DNA of 64,000 nt from Chlorocebus sabaeus (GCF_047675955.1 NC_132914.1:38242521-38306520); one strand, 5' to 3'. Positions 36,401 through 48,148 are shown, counted from the first letter of the stretch. Numbers and translations are program-made. Notes: generated by a model not told the origin, from the sequence alone.

Positions 36401-37293
36401 TTCTAGCTTTCTGATGTGGGCATTTAGTGCTATAAATTTCTCTCTTAACACTGCTTTAGCTGTGTCCCAGAGATTCTGGTACATTGTCTGTTTGTTCTCA
36501 TTGGTTTCAAATAGCTTCTTGATTTCTGCCTTAATTTCATTATTTACCCAGGAGTCATTCAGGGGCAGGTTGTTCAAATTCTATGAAATTGTGTAGTTTT
36601 GCGTGAATTTCTTAATCCTGTGCTCTAATTTGATTGCATTGTGGTCTGCGAGACTGTTAAGATTTCCATTATTTTATATTTGCTGAGGAGTGTTTTACGT
36701 CCAATTATGTGGTTGATTTTAGAATAAGTGCCATGTGTCACTGAAAAGAATGTATATTCTGTTGATTTGGGGTAGGAAGTTCTGTAGATGTCTACTAGTT
36801 CCCCTTGATCCAGAGCTGAGTTCAAGTCCTGAATATCCTTGTTAATTTTCTTTCTCATTGATCTGCCTAATGCTGACAGTGGGGTGTTAAAGTCTCACAC
36901 TATTATTGTGTGGGAGTCTAAGTCTCTTTGTAGGTCTCTAAGAACTTGTTTTATGAATTTTGGTACTCCTGTGTTGGGTGCATATATATTCAGAATAGTT
37001 AGCTCTTCTTGTTGAATTGTTCCCTTTACCATTATGTAATACCTTTGTCTTTTTTGCTCTTTGTTGGCTTAAAGTCTGTTTTGTCAGAGACTAGGAGATT
37101 GCAACCCCCTTTTTTTTCTCTTCATTTCCTTGGTAAATTTTCCTCCGTCTCTTTGAGACTGTGTGTGTCTTTGCATGTAATACATAACACACGATGGGTC
37201 TTGACTCCTTATCCAGTTTGCCAGTCTGTGTCTTTTAGTTGGGACATTTAGCCCATTTACATTTAAAGTTAATATTGTTATGTGTAAGTTTGA
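33470..37293 (-). pseudogene. L1 ORF2 pseudogene (endonuclease, reverse transcriptase)
   Basis: The N-terminal endonuclease region is near 37084-37305 and includes residues 'LTLNVNGLNVPTKRHRLANW', typical of the L1 APE-like nuclease start. Middle pieces at 35508-36577 come from the reverse-transcriptase half. A 127-residue piece at 33646-34029 holds the Cys-rich C-terminal part, with C and H spaced as in L1. At least six frame breaks separate these. Intact L1 ORF2p is about 1275 residues; the longest open piece here is about a tenth of that. Confidence 0.85.
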
Positions 37294-37365
37294 TCCTATC
37301 ATCATGATGCTATTTGACTATTTTGCACACTAGTTGATGTAGTTCCTTTGTAGTGTCATTGGTCT

Positions 37366-38330
37366 TTATGTTTCGGTATGTTTTTGCAGTGGCTGGTACC
37401 GGCTTTTCCTTTTAGTATTTAATGCTTTTTTCAGGAGCTCTTGCGGGGCAGGCCTGGTGGTAACAAAATCCCTCAGCATTTGCTTGTCTAGAAAGGATTT
37501 TATTTTTCCTTTGCATATGAAGCTTAGTTTAGCTGGATATGAAATTCTGGGTTGAAAATTCTTTTCTTTAGGAAGGTTGAATATTGGCCCCCCATCTCTT
37601 CTGGCTTGTAGACTTTCTGCTGAGAGGTCTGTTGTTATTCTGATGGGCTTTCCTTTGTAGGTGACCTGGCCTTTCCTTCTGGCTGCTCTTAACAGTTTTT
37701 CCTTCATTTTGACATTGGAGAATCTGATGATTATTTGTCTTAGGGTGATCTTCTCATGGAGTATCATTTTAATGGTGTTCTCTGTATTTCCTGAATTTGC
37801 ATGTTGGCAAATTCTTTCTAGGTTGGGGAAGTTCTCCTGGATAATACATTGAAGTGTGTTTTCCAGCTTGATTCCATCTTCCCCATCTCCTTCTGGTTGT
37901 CCAATCAATTGTAGATTCAGTTTTTTTATAAAGTCCCATATTTCTTGGAGGCTTTGTTCTGTCCTTTTCATTCTTTTTTTCTCTATTCTTGTCTGCATGT
38001 CTTATTTTGGTAAGGTTGTCTTCAAACTCTGATATCCTTTCTTCCGCCTGGTCAATTCTGCTGTTGATACTTGTGTATGCATCAAGAAGTTCTTGTGCTG
38101 TGTTTTTCAGCTCCATCAGGTAATTTGTATTCCTCTCTAAACTGGATATTCTAGTTAGTAATTTCTCTAACCTTTTATCAAGGTTCTTAGCTTCTTTGCA
38201 TTGGGTTAGAACATGCTCCTTTAGCTCATCATAATTTTTTAATTACCCATCTTCTGAAGTCTACTTCTGTCAATTCATCCATCTGATCCTCCGTCCAGTT
38301 CCGTGCCTTTGATGGAAAGACATTGCAATT
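37366..38330 (-). pseudogene. L1 ORF1 pseudogene
   Basis: L1 ORF1p is a trimeric RNA-binding chaperone. The reverse frame at 37366-37998 gives 210 residues covering the RRM-like and C-terminal domains, with 'LRAARRKGQVTYKGKPIRIT' and 'DLSAESLQARRDG' as landmarks. An overlapping frame at 37769-38116 carries the coiled-coil part ('INSRIDQAEERISEFED'). One frameshift between them breaks the gene. The full protein would be about 340 residues. Confidence 0.85.
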
Positions 38331-39600
38331 ATTTGCGGGAGAAGAGGCATTCTGGCCTTTTGGGTTTTCAGCATTTTTTCATTGATTCTTTATGAGCTTG
38401 TCTAGTTTTGGTATTTGAGGTTGCTGACCCTTGGATGGGGTTTTTGTGGGGACCTTGTTGTTGTTGAAGCGTTTTTGGTCACTTTGTCCTTGTTTTTCTT
38501 TCAGTAGTCAGGTCGCTCTTCTGTAGGGCTGCTGCAGTTTGCTGGGGGTTTGCTTCAGGCCTTATTCATCTTATTCGCTCTTGTGCCTGCAGATGTCATT
38601 TAAGGAGGCTGAAGAGCAGCAAAGATGGGTGCCTGCTTCTTCTTCTGGGACCTCTGACCTTGAGGGGCACCAACCTGATGCCAGCAGGATCGCTGCTGTA
38701 TAGGGTGTGTCTGACAACCCCTGTTGGAAGGTCTCACCCAGTTGGGTGGCATGGGAAGCAGGACCTGTTTAATGAAGCACTTTGTCCCTTGGTGGAGAAG
38801 ATGTATTTTTCTGGGGAGAAACCCACCTGTCTGGGCTGCCCAGAGTCTTCAGAACTACCAGGAGGAGAGGCTAAGTCTGCTGGTCCGCAGAGACTGCAGC
38901 CACTCCTCCCGCTATGGGCTCAGGCCCATGGAGATCTGAATACTTTCCCTGAACCTCTGGCTAGAGTTATTGGAGATCCTGTAGGGAAGCCCCTCCCACT
39001 GAGGAAGGATGGGTCAGGGTTAGACCTGAAGAGGTACTCTGGCCTTATTCCACAGCAGGTGTGCTGTGCTCTGGGGACAAGTCTTGGGACCAAGCTATCC
39101 GACGTTCCTGGCTCCAGCAAGGGAAAAGCGCAGCCTGGGGCTACATATTTATAGAGCTCTTCCCCCGTTCAGGGAGCTTAGCATGTTAGGCAGTTGCAGG
39201 GTCCCAGTGCTGGCTGCGGTTCCTCCCCCAAGGAGCTCAAATAGCTTAGACAGCAGGCAACTGCAGTCAGTGCTGGTCGCCCCTCCCCTCTGGAGTTCAG
39301 TAAGCCTAAGCAGATTCCAGCTGAGAGACTGTGAGAATCTGCAGGTTCTGGAATTGGGACAGTGGTGGCGTGGGTTCATGAGTAGGATGTTCCGATCTGT
39401 GGGTTGCACAGTTCTGTGGAAAAAGGAGTTCCCCCGCTGGGTATCGTGCTCACTCACCACCTCCCTTGGCTAAGGGGAGGGGTTCCCCTTCCTCGCATGG
39501 CTCTCAGGTGGGCCGCCACACCACACTGCTCTTTCTTCTCTCTGGGGGTCATGCCAGCCTTCTAGTCCATTTTGATGAGAGAACCTGGATATCCTGGTTG
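38330..39600 (-). promoter_or_regulatory. L1 5' UTR with remnant internal promoter
   Basis: A GC-richer reverse segment upstream of ORF1 that in active L1 carries the Pol II internal promoter and an antisense promoter. CpGs are largely lost. The forward 164-residue (38660-39154) and 135-residue (39066-39473) frames lie wholly in this UTR and are not supported as genes. Confidence 0.7.
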
Positions 39601-39624
39601 CCGGTGAAGGATTCACATGCTTAT

Positions 39625-39955
39625 TATGTTTTTAAAAGAAGCATGGCACTAGCATCTACATCTGGTAAAGGCCTCAGAATACTTTCAGTCATGGCAGAAG
39701 GCAAAGGGAAACCAGCATGTGCAGAGATGACATGGTAAGAGAGGAAGAAAGAGAGGGGGTGAGGAAGTACCAGGCTCTTTTTAACAACCAGCTCTTGTGG
39801 GAACTAATTCACTCACCTCTGATGGAGGGCATTACTCTATTCCTGAGGTATCCATCCTCAGGACCCAGACACCTCCCATTAAGTCCAGCATTGCCACATT
39901 GGGGATCAAATTTCAATGTAAGGTTCAGAGGGGGCAAGTATTCAAACCATAGCAG
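39625..39955 (-). mobile_element. MLT1A-like LTR fragment, reverse
   Basis: A truncated MaLR LTR: 'ttcagtcatggcagaaggca', 'ctttttaacaaccagctctt', 'cattgccacattggggatca' and 'gcaagtattcaaaccatagc'. It lacks its distal end. It separates two segments that both look like L1 5' UTR. Confidence 0.8.
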
Positions 39956-40577
39956 TGGCTCTGATTCTGAGGTATGGACACATATGGAGTGGGAGTGAAG
40001 TCAGAGTACAGAATACAGTTGTGTAGAGTGTCTATAGGACCTGGAGTGTAGGTAGATCACAGATACAGTGGCTCTGGTGTCTGAGACATGGACACTTACA
40101 GCAGAGCCATAGGGCCAGTGGTCTGGAACATGGGTACAAGTGGAGTGGTCATGACTCTAGAGTTTGGTGGGGTTTGGGATGTAACATCACAATAATAGTT
40201 ACTTTTTGGGGGCATCACAGCATCTCCCTCTCCAGGTTGTTCACAGTGGCAATGGCTCTTGATTACCTCAGTGGTAAAAGTTGCCAGTGTCCCCTGCAGA
40301 GAAGATCACTGGAAACCATGCTGGCATCTGATGCGTGGCTAATACTGATAGCCCCCACCATTCTAGACATCTCTAGATCTCTCAGGTGTGCCATTCTCCC
40401 CAGTGATTTATTCTACATGATTATTCTGGGCATTTTGTTTATTTATTGTTTGTTTTGTTTCATTCTGTTTCTTAGATTCTTTTGGACCTTTGAGCAATCC
40501 CAAGGATGTTTTTCTTGCCTTTGTAGGGAAAATAAGGCTGATGTCTCCATCTCTGTCATCTTGATGATGTCACTCCA
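39956..40577 (-). mobile_element. L1 5' UTR segment to the L1 5' terminus, reverse
   Basis: 'cagtggctctgattctgagg', 'cagtggctctggtgtctgag' and 'ccagtggtctggaacatggg' are imperfect tandem units of the kind found in old L1M/L1PB 5' UTRs. Next come 'agaagatcactggaaaccat' and the terminal 'catcttgatgatgtcactcc' at 40558-40577, the reverse complement of a typical L1 5' start. It could be the true 5' end of the L1 at 33290 or of the older L1M. Confidence 0.65.
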
Positions 40578-41157
40578 CATTAAATCTTTCTAAAGGAATT
40601 ACTTACTGTTTGATTCATACTTCTCAAAAGCTCAAAAGTTCTAAAATAACCAAGAGTGTACTCATATTTGTTGAATAAATAATTTGAGACATAATGAGAC
40701 AGGTCTAAATTGTCTTGAGACTGGAAATGTGTTTCGGCTAAATTATTTTTCAAATATTTAAATGTGTTACTAGAGCAGCTAAATAGGATGTAATTTTAAA
40801 AGCTCTTCCCTAATATGTACCCAGAGAGACAGATTGGCAGGTATCCAAAGCTGTTTGGTGACTCTCATGGGGCAGACTTGTTGCTGAGATTTCTTGATTT
40901 CAATATGAGTTGAGTATGCCTTCCTCCAGGAGCATTTAGTCACTTAAAAAGAAAAACTGCCTATTTTAAAGTAACTAAAAGTAAATATGATTAAATAGGG
41001 ATTATTAGAATTATTTGTTATGCTTTGATAAACTTAAAAGATTTTAAATTATGTTTTTCAATTATACTTGTAACCATTAGTAGTAGTATTGGTGGTCTCA
41101 TTTTACATGGAGATTAAATTGCCATTAGCTCATTTTTGTGAAACCTGGGAAATCCTT
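40578..41157. other. No recognised feature
   Basis: AT-rich and probably unique sequence before a tandem duplication. Confidence 0.45.
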
Positions 41158-41359
41158 TGGTGTATGGATATTTGAAAACTATTTGAAACATTAGGGAAAA
41201 TCTTGGGTATTTTAATGGAACCAGAAATCCTTTAATGTTACATAAACCTTGTACAAGTTGGTATATGGATATTTGAAAACTATTTGAAACATTAGGGAAA
41301 ATATTGGGTATTTTAATGGAACCAGAAATCCTTTAATGTTACATAAACTGTGTACAAGT
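41158..41359. repeat. 101-bp tandem duplication
   Basis: Two adjacent 101-bp copies (41158-41258 and 41259-41359) differ at about four positions (near 41162/41263, 41203/41304 and 41249-41250/41350-41351). Each starts 'tggtgtatgg' or 'tggtatatgg' and ends 'tgtacaagt'. The unit is not a microsatellite or a known transposon. Confidence 0.95.
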
Positions 41360-41791
41360 ACCTCAAATTTTGAAACGTTAGGATCCTGTTCACTATAGAT
41401 ACTTATTTTTATTTTTTTTCTTTATCTGAATCTCTTTCTTAATGATTGGAGAGATGCTTCAAATAGAATTGGATGACTTTAGAGGTATTCCTGGTTATCA
41501 TCTTAAAAGGGAAATAGAAACTGAAGAAAGAGGACTCCAGCTATAAAACCAAGGGAGCTGACTTTATTATATTTTCCTCACTTTTAAAATATATTATTGA
41601 TACTACAAATATTTAGATAGTATTCAAAAATAAAATCAAAATTTCTATTCCACTACCAGCTTAATAAATAGTACTATGTGCAATTGAAGTCTTCTGTGAA
41701 TTTGTTTCCAGTAATACCCTCCTCTGCTCTCCAGAAATAACTACGATCCTGAATTTGATATTTATATATTTCTCAATCTTTTTTATAAATC
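41360..41791. other. No recognised feature
   Basis: AT-rich DNA between the tandem duplication and a reverse Alu. Confidence 0.45.
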
Positions 41792-42056
41792 TTTTTTTTT
41801 TTTTTGAGACAGAGTCTCACTCTGTCACCCAGACTGAAGTGCAATGGCGTGATCTCAGCTCACTGCAAACTCCATCTCCCAGGTTCAAGCAATTCTCCTG
41901 CCTTAGCCTCCTGAGTAGCTGGGATTACAGGTGCCTACCACCACGCCCGGCTAATTTTTGTACTTTTAGTAGAGATGGGGTTTCACCATGTTGGCCAGGC
42001 TGGTCTTGAACTCCTGACCTCAGGTGATCCGCTCGCCTCGGGGTCCCAAAGAGCTA
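41792..42056 (-). mobile_element. AluS, reverse, left end missing
   Basis: A T-run tail, then 'gagacagagtctcactctgt', 'tagctgggattacaggtgcc' and 'tttagtagagatggggtttc' through to 'cctcggggtcccaaagagct'. The final ~30 bp of the left arm are missing. The forward 84-residue frame is the usual antisense-Alu frame. Confidence 0.95.
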
Positions 42057-42354
42057 GGAAACTATATTATTATACTGTCTTGCTTGTTTTTAAATGTTAT
42101 ACTTGGAATTGTGATGTATGAGTTCTTCTGTACATTTTCATTCTCAATATTAAGCTTGTAGGCTCTATGTTGATACTTGTAGCTCTATTGTATTATTTCT
42201 AAAGTTGATATAATGTAATAAACATGGCTTTTTGTCATACAGAACTCAAATTCTTTTTCCTTATATCTATGTACCTTTAAGAAAGTTATTTAAACGATCT
42301 CAGCCAGCTTTTTAAAAAATCTATAGAATAAGGTAATAGCATCTTCTTTTTTCT
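42057..42354. other. No recognised feature
   Basis: AT-rich spacer between an Alu and an L1 3' end. Confidence 0.45.
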
Positions 42355-42605
42355 TCTAACTTTTATTTTAGAACCAGGGGCTACATGGACAGGTTTATTA
42401 CAAAAGTATACTGCTTGATACTGAGGTTTGGAGTATGATTGAATCCATCACCCAGGTAATGAGCGTAATACCTAACAGGTAGTTTTTTCGACTCCTACCC
42501 CCTTCTCTGTCTCCCTCTTATATTCTCCAGTGTCTGTTGTTACCATCTTTACGTCCAAGCGTACCCAATGTTTAGCTTCCACTTATAATTGAGAATATAA
42601 CATTT
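42355..42605 (-). mobile_element. L1 3' end fragment, reverse (L1MA/L1PB-like)
   Basis: 'acttttattttagaaccagg', 'caggtttattacaaaagtat', 'catcacccaggtaatgagcg' and 'agtgtctgttgttaccatct' read as the antisense L1 3' UTR. Only ~250 bp are present, a strongly 5'-truncated insertion. Confidence 0.8.
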
Positions 42606-42639
42606 TCTTTGTAAAGTAGTCTTGGTATAATGATATAAT

Positions 42640-42720
42640 GGGTGTATATATGTATACACACATATGTGTATATATACACACAAACATATATCCACAGATA
42701 TATACAATAGTATATGTTTG
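42640..42720. repeat. TA/CA simple repeat with local palindromes
   Basis: Alternating purine-pyrimidine run of TATATG/CACACA blocks including 'gtgtatatatgtatacacac', nearly self-complementary. Confidence 0.8.
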
Positions 42721-42904
42721 GAACATAATAATAAATATTAATTCTTTTTCATATTCTAATTTTCTTTTCTATCTCCAATTTTGAAAATTAGTTGTGATTA
42801 CTATAAACATTTTTTATATAACAGGGACTACTTGTTGGTATTCTGGGATATAAGAATGCAAAGAAAAAAATTGAGAAAAAGCATTCTGTTATGTTTGTGG
42901 TTCT

Positions 42905-43130
42905 CAGCAGCTTGATGTGGTGAAAGAAGCCTGAGCTATGAAGTTATAAAACTTGGATGTGACTTCCAGCTCACTGGTTCACTGGTTATGTGACTTGACC
43001 AAATTACTTAATTTTCTTTGAGCCTGATTTTTCATTGACAAAATGGAAATAGATGCTACTTAACTGATAAGGGCTTTGTGGTGATCAAATTAAATCAGTT
43101 TAGTAAAGTACTAAACATTTTTCCAGCCTT
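42905..43130 (+). mobile_element. MIR SINE, nearly full length
   Basis: 'gacttccagctcactggttc', 'ttatgtgacttgaccaaatt', 'tcattgacaaaatggaaata' and 'ggtgatcaaattaaatcagt' follow MIR consensus order in the forward direction. Confidence 0.8.
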
Positions 43131-43994
43131 ATTATGTATGTGTAATGAATATTAGCAGATTTCCCTTTTGCCATCAATTTATTAACGTGTCAAATATTAA
43201 CAGAAGTCTTTTACAGACATTTACTTATCTACATTTCAGGGTTTTATTTTCCATCTTCTTTTCACTGTACACTTTCAAACCCAGAGTTATTTCATTGACT
43301 TCCATAGCTTAAGCAGTCTGGACACTAACAAACCAATATATTCAGCTACAGACTCATTATCCAATATATTATTGGAAATTTTTTGTGTCTAACTCTTCAT
43401 CTTCCTAGTTTACCTCTCCTTTGTTAACTCTAAAATTATTTTCTCATTATCTCACCATATTCTTCTAAGACTTAGTACCACTACTCTAGTGTTTAAATGT
43501 CTCTAAAGTATTTTCCTCATCACCATACCCTTACATTTACCTTGTTTAGGCCCTCATCACTTCTGGGGAATTAGAAATGATATTCTATTAAACGTATTCC
43601 TTGCCCATATTTATGGCATCCAGTCTATCATTCCCCCACAAAATCTGGCCCATATTACTCTCTTGGTGAAATCATCAGGAATATCAAGAATATCATTCTA
43701 TTCTGCAGATATTTCTATATCTGCAGAATAGCATCAAACACCTTAATAGTGTTGAAATTGTCCTATATAATCAATATTTTAACAGTTTTTAAAAGGTCTC
43801 TATAAATCAGATTCTATATAATTTTGCCCAATCACCTGACAAATTGTCCATTGTTTTTCAAAGTTCTCATCATATAGAAACTTGAGTTTCTCAAGCTTAT
43901 CATGTAATGTCCTCCCTCCCTACAAATGCATGTGTTGTTCTCTTTACTGGAAATGCCTTCAAGTCTTTTCTTCCAAGACTAAGCCTTGGGAGGA
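43131..43994. other. No recognised feature
   Basis: CT-leaning AT-rich DNA. A short inverted pair 'atctgcagaatagcatcaaa' / 'tattctgcagat' occurs near 43700-43730. I see nothing nameable. Confidence 0.4.
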
Positions 43995-44335
43995 AATAAA
44001 TTAATGTTTCTAAAGTCCTTACTGTATCAGAAACTGTGTTAAGTAATGTAAAGACATAGTAATAGTTGAATTTCCTAGTAACTCTATGAGGTTGACAAGA
44101 TCTCCATTCTAGAGATGAAGAAATTGAGGCAGGATTTAAACACTCCTTGGCTGACTCCAAAAACTGTGTTTTTAACAATTGTACCCTAAATAATTTATTT
44201 AATTCTCGCAAAAACCTAAAGAGAGATAGATATTTAAGTTGATTTTTACATGATAAAACTGATGCTCTTGAAGTATGAATGGTGTATCCTAGTCATATAG
44301 TTAAACTCGGCAAAGCCTACATTTAATATCAAATT
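43995..44335 (-). mobile_element. Reverse MIR, with a second MIR-like piece
   Basis: 43995-44190 reads as reverse MIR ('agtaactctatgaggttgac', 'agatgaagaaattgaggcag'). 44195-44335 repeats the same order again ('attctcgcaaaaacctaaag', 'atgataaaactgatgctctt'), so two MIRs or a duplicated MIR lie here. The reverse 103-residue frame (43900-44211) is largely MIR. Confidence 0.6.
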
Positions 44336-45429
44336 TGACAAACATTAAAGCCCATATTGTTTCTATTATAAACCCCCGTGTCTTTAACTATCACCCATTC
44401 CCTCAATGAATCATTTCCCAATGCTCCCATGGGTAGATGATAATGCCAATGTTTCCTCTGCTGATACGCCTCGTATAGTGGAATAAAATAAGAATAATTA
44501 ACATTTACCTAGCAGTTATTTTACATATAGACACAATTCTATGTGCTTTGCCTAATTATCTAATTTACACATCTCAATGAGTATCATAGCAACTATATGC
44601 ATTACTCTCCAACAGTGTTGTGGCCTGTTTTCCTTATGGAAATATGGACACCTTGGAGGCAACAACTGACTGATACATATTTGAATTCCTAGCATCTAGT
44701 GCAATTCCTTGCGTTTAGAAGGTACAAAATAAATATTTTTAATTAAATGAATGGGCTATATTAGAAAGTGTCGATGATACTGGTAGGACACAGAGAGAAA
44801 AGTTGGAAGCATGTCTTAAATCTTAGAGAACAAATGAAATCTTCTCCCACAATACTTATCCCTTGAACTCAGGAATGCAGAATCTTTGGTAGGTTAAATT
44901 CCTTTCCTAACTTGTCATGGCATTATTTTTCCTTATATTGGAGACAAATTATGCATTTTCCAAATGACAGTAGTCAGTTAGACATCTTAATATATATCAC
45001 AGATTTATACCTAAATTTTGCTTTGATTTATACCCAAATTTTGATTTATCTTATTGACCCCATTCACATTATAGAGTTCATTCCTTATTTTACATGCACT
45101 ATAAAATGCAAAATATTGGAAAGCTTCTTGATCTGCAAAGACATTGCATTTGTCTAAAGTGGCCATCTCTGTTTTCCATCCATTTGGAAAGATCGTTTAA
45201 GTGTTTTTCTCTGGCATAGCCAGACTTCTGAAAAATGCAAATTGGCTCTTCATTACAACCTTGTCTTTGTTTTATCTGAGAGTACGATTGTCTACTTTTC
45301 CTCCGTCATTTCCATTCAAGGTTTACTTGCTGTATCTTTTCTTTGATATCCTCAGGATTTACTATCTCCATAGTTTTCCTCATGCCATATATTTCTCTAC
45401 TTTGCTGGGTTCTAATTTTCATCTATTCT
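44336..45429. other. MIR/L2 scraps and unrecognised DNA
   Basis: 44485-44610 is a possible reverse MIR 3' piece ('acatttacctagcagttatt') and 44660-44755 resembles an L2 3' end ('ttcctagcatctagtgcaat', 'aataaatatttttaattaaa'). Near 45002-45046 the phrase 'gatttatacc' plus 'aaattttg' occurs twice. No gene was recognised. Confidence 0.4.
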
Positions 45430-45491
45430 AGGATGATGACATGATGATGATGATGAAATGATGATGATGCTGATGGTGGTGATGATGATGT
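45430..45491. repeat. (GAT)n trinucleotide repeat
   Basis: Imperfect GAT/ATG units with GGT interruptions, followed by a TG-rich stretch. Confidence 0.85.
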
Positions 45492-45971
45492 GTGTGTTTT
45501 TGTGTGTTTCTCATCTCTGTCTCCATCTTTAGACAATCGAATCTTGAAATTTAACCAAGCAGATGTAAAGTTGTAATCTTCGTTTCAGAGTTGGCTATGG
45601 AAATTTGTATGTAAGAAACGATACTGGCTTTCCTTCCACTCACTGATGAAAGAGGCACTAAGCTAATGCTCTTCCCAACCACCTGGTTATGCACTGCTGA
45701 ATCATGCCATTTTAGGAAACTGAAGTTTCTAATGCTTACATTTGTAATTATCGTAGGGTATGTCAATAATTTAGAATTCCTAAATTATTGTACTGTATAT
45801 AACCTTGTACCTAATAAATTTCAAAATATTCAAATTTCTGTTTATAAATAAAATGCTCTTTTTATATGAAATTGCTTCTATATATGATTAAATTGATAAA
45901 ACTGTGATTTATAAAATGTCTTAGGCCTTTAAATCTTCTATTTAAGGAAAAAATAATATTACTCATAGAAG
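45492..45971. other. No recognised feature
   Basis: Open frames of about 61-71 residues on both strands show no family features. Confidence 0.45.
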
Positions 45972-45982
45972 AGAGAAATATT

Positions 45983-46305
45983 GGGGGGCCAGGCGTGGTG
46001 ACTCAGGCCTGTAATCCCAGCACTTTGGGAGGCCAAAGCGGGTGCATCACAAGGTCAAGAGATCAAGACCATCCTGACTAACATGGTGTAACCCCGTCTC
46101 TACTAAAAATACAAAAAAATTAGCCGGGCATGGTGGCGGGCACCTGTAATCCCAGCTACTTGAGAGGCTGAGGCAGGAGAATAACTTGAACCTGGGAGGT
46201 GGAGCTTGCAGTGAGTGGCGATCGCGCCACTGCACTCCAGCCTGGGCGACAGTGCGAGACTCAAAAAAAAAAAAAAAAAAAGAAAAAGAAAAAGAAAAAA
46301 AGAAA
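45983..46305 (+). mobile_element. AluY-like insertion with target-site duplication
   Basis: A full-length dimeric Alu ('ggccaggcgtggtgactcag') with the Y-type left arm 'tcaagagatcaagaccatcc' and right-arm 'gagcttgcagtgag' variant. The A-rich tail contains AAAAAG units. An 11-bp duplication 'agagaaatatt' flanks it at 45972-45982 and 46306-46316. This is among the younger elements in the window and indicates a catarrhine primate. Confidence 0.95.
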
Positions 46306-46316
46306 AGAGAAATATT

Positions 46317-47540
46317 ATAAAATGAAGTCTATGTAGTTTAATTGAAGTTTATTAGCTTGGTGGCAATACATGCAAATATGAAAGTAGAAGCTACCCAGGG
46401 CAGAAAAAAACACTGGGGCACAGGGAATACATAATAGACAAAGGAACTGGATGGCTAATTTCTCAGACTGCCATTTGGAATGTTTTAGCATCTTTATCAG
46501 TCAAGTGCAACTGTCTTCTCTATGGCTCAGCAGGGATTATGTTTCACATGCACTTGGACATCTCTAAACTCTGCACCTATTGTCATCAGCACCTCTACTG
46601 CCTTTAAGGGCTATCAACTGCTATTGATTTATTGATGAAAATAACCATGATGACACCACCAAGGGTGAATAGCTCCCTACAGCATAATTATCAATTGGCA
46701 AACTTTGGTTTAACTCTGACAGTTATTTTGTACTCTAACCCTTAGTAATGAACTTGAAGGTTTCACTTTTATTTTACAAATGATCAGGTGGAATGACATA
46801 GAAATATGAATTGTGTGTGTGTGCACGTATGTGAGAGTGTGTATAAAAGGAGGCTTTGGGAAGACATGATTTTAGGCATCTCAGTGACCTTAATAACATC
46901 ATGTTCAGTCCACTTTTGGTGGAAAAATAAGGCTTGCTTTTTTATATCTAAGACATTTTGAAAAATAGACAAGCATTTCTTATACATATATGTATTTGCT
47001 GGTTTACATGAATCTCCCATCCTAGTATCTTTGCAAATACTGTTATGACATTTTAAGATGCTACCTTTGTTTTCCCTTGATGAATATTAGCAAAATTAAA
47101 TGTATATTTTGTTTTAAAGCCTGTTTTTTTTTTTCAGGCAATGAAAACAATCTTGTGTTCTTAGAAGCTTAAATTCTAAGAGCAAGAGCTCTCAGAACCA
47201 CTAACATACCTAGAGTAAAGGTGCTTATGTTACAAAAAAATAATTTTGATGAACACATGTACCCATATTGATGATTTTTAAGAGAGAAACTCCTTCCACG
47301 TTTTTGAAATGAAAAATTAATTATTTGTAAATTAAACTTTTCTAAAAAAGGTTATTCAAATGAGCCCAGGTAAAAATCTCTATATTTTATAGCCACATAT
47401 TATTTTCTCTTTCTTTCATTTATTTATTTTCTTAATTTTCATTTAGCTTTGTTGATGTTCCAGAAATGATAGCAAAAAGCCAGTTCCATATATCTCACTT
47501 ATAATATAAAATATTCAGCCTAAACTTGCAGAAAGTATAT
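46317..47540. other. Probably unique DNA, nothing named
   Basis: No repeat was recognised. It contains a perfect octamer ATGCAAAT at 46370-46377. It precedes the promoter/exon-like island. Confidence 0.4.
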
Positions 47541-48148
47541 CTTTTGAATAAAAGACAGCAGATGCTGTAGCATTTCTGCCAAAGAAGGAGTCCAGTTTAA
47601 ACATTCTGCAGTATGCAAATGTCATCTCCTCTATGTGAATGTTTTCCCCGAGTGGATGTTGCAGGGTTGGAGGCTTCTGCCTGTGATTTAGGTTGTAATT
47701 TTATTTGTGGAAATAAACCAATCGTGGAGCTCCAATTGTCTTGGCGGTGAGGTGATCGATAGCCCATTACTGGATAGAACAGCAACTACAGGAAGAGCAT
47801 TGAAGATTTTAATGCATGAATTATGCATGTAGCGCTCATTCTTTAGTCTCCGAACAGAATGACAGGGTTTGTGAAGTCGCCTCAGATAGTTTCTTGCATT
47901 AAGTGACTGCAGTGAAATGCTTAATATTTTCAGGCATAGAAGCAGCATTGACTCAGGCCAGCCGAATTTGGAAGATGTAAATCTCCCAGCTCACAGCACG
48001 GAATGCTTTATTTGAAAGTACTGCTATGTAGAGAGCCGGCTTTTCTGTCATCTAACCTGCTCTCCTCAGGTTGGCTGAAAGATGGGAGCGGCTGTGCCTG
48101 CCTGTGAGGTCACAGCATGAAGTCCTTTTAACTTGCTTTCTGCTGCAG
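47541..48148 (+). promoter_or_regulatory. Candidate promoter or enhancer island
   Basis: Roughly 600 bp that resembles no repeat and is GC-richer and less CpG-depleted than its surroundings (CpGs in 'ccccgagtgg', 'cttggcggtg', 'gtgatcgata', 'gtagcgctca', 'agccggcttt' and 'gggagcggct'). It holds a perfect POU octamer ATGCAAAT at 47613-47620, a CCAAT box at 47718-47722, and paired ATGCAT sites at 47812-47817 and 47823-47828. It leads directly to a consensus splice donor at 48246. Regulatory function is an inference from composition, motifs and context. Confidence 0.4.

Larger units (their letters stand above)
33290..39600 (-). mobile_element. Near full-length L1 (older L1PA/L1PB type), reverse
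   Basis: A ~6.3 kb LINE-1, an autonomous non-LTR retrotransposon, on the reverse strand. It runs from the 3' UTR ('ggatacatgtgcagaacatg' near 33305) through ORF2 (about 33470-37293), ORF1 (about 37366-38330) and a GC-richer 5' UTR (about 38330-39600). Both ORFs carry stops and frameshifts, so it is immobile. It sits next to an older reverse L1M, suggesting insertion into it. Whether L1 sequence at 39960-40577 belongs to this element is unresolved. Confidence 0.85.

Noticed and set aside
38660..39473. Overlapping forward frames of 164 and 135 residues
   Set aside because: They lie entirely in the antisense of an L1 5' UTR, which is GC-richer and so poorer in stops.
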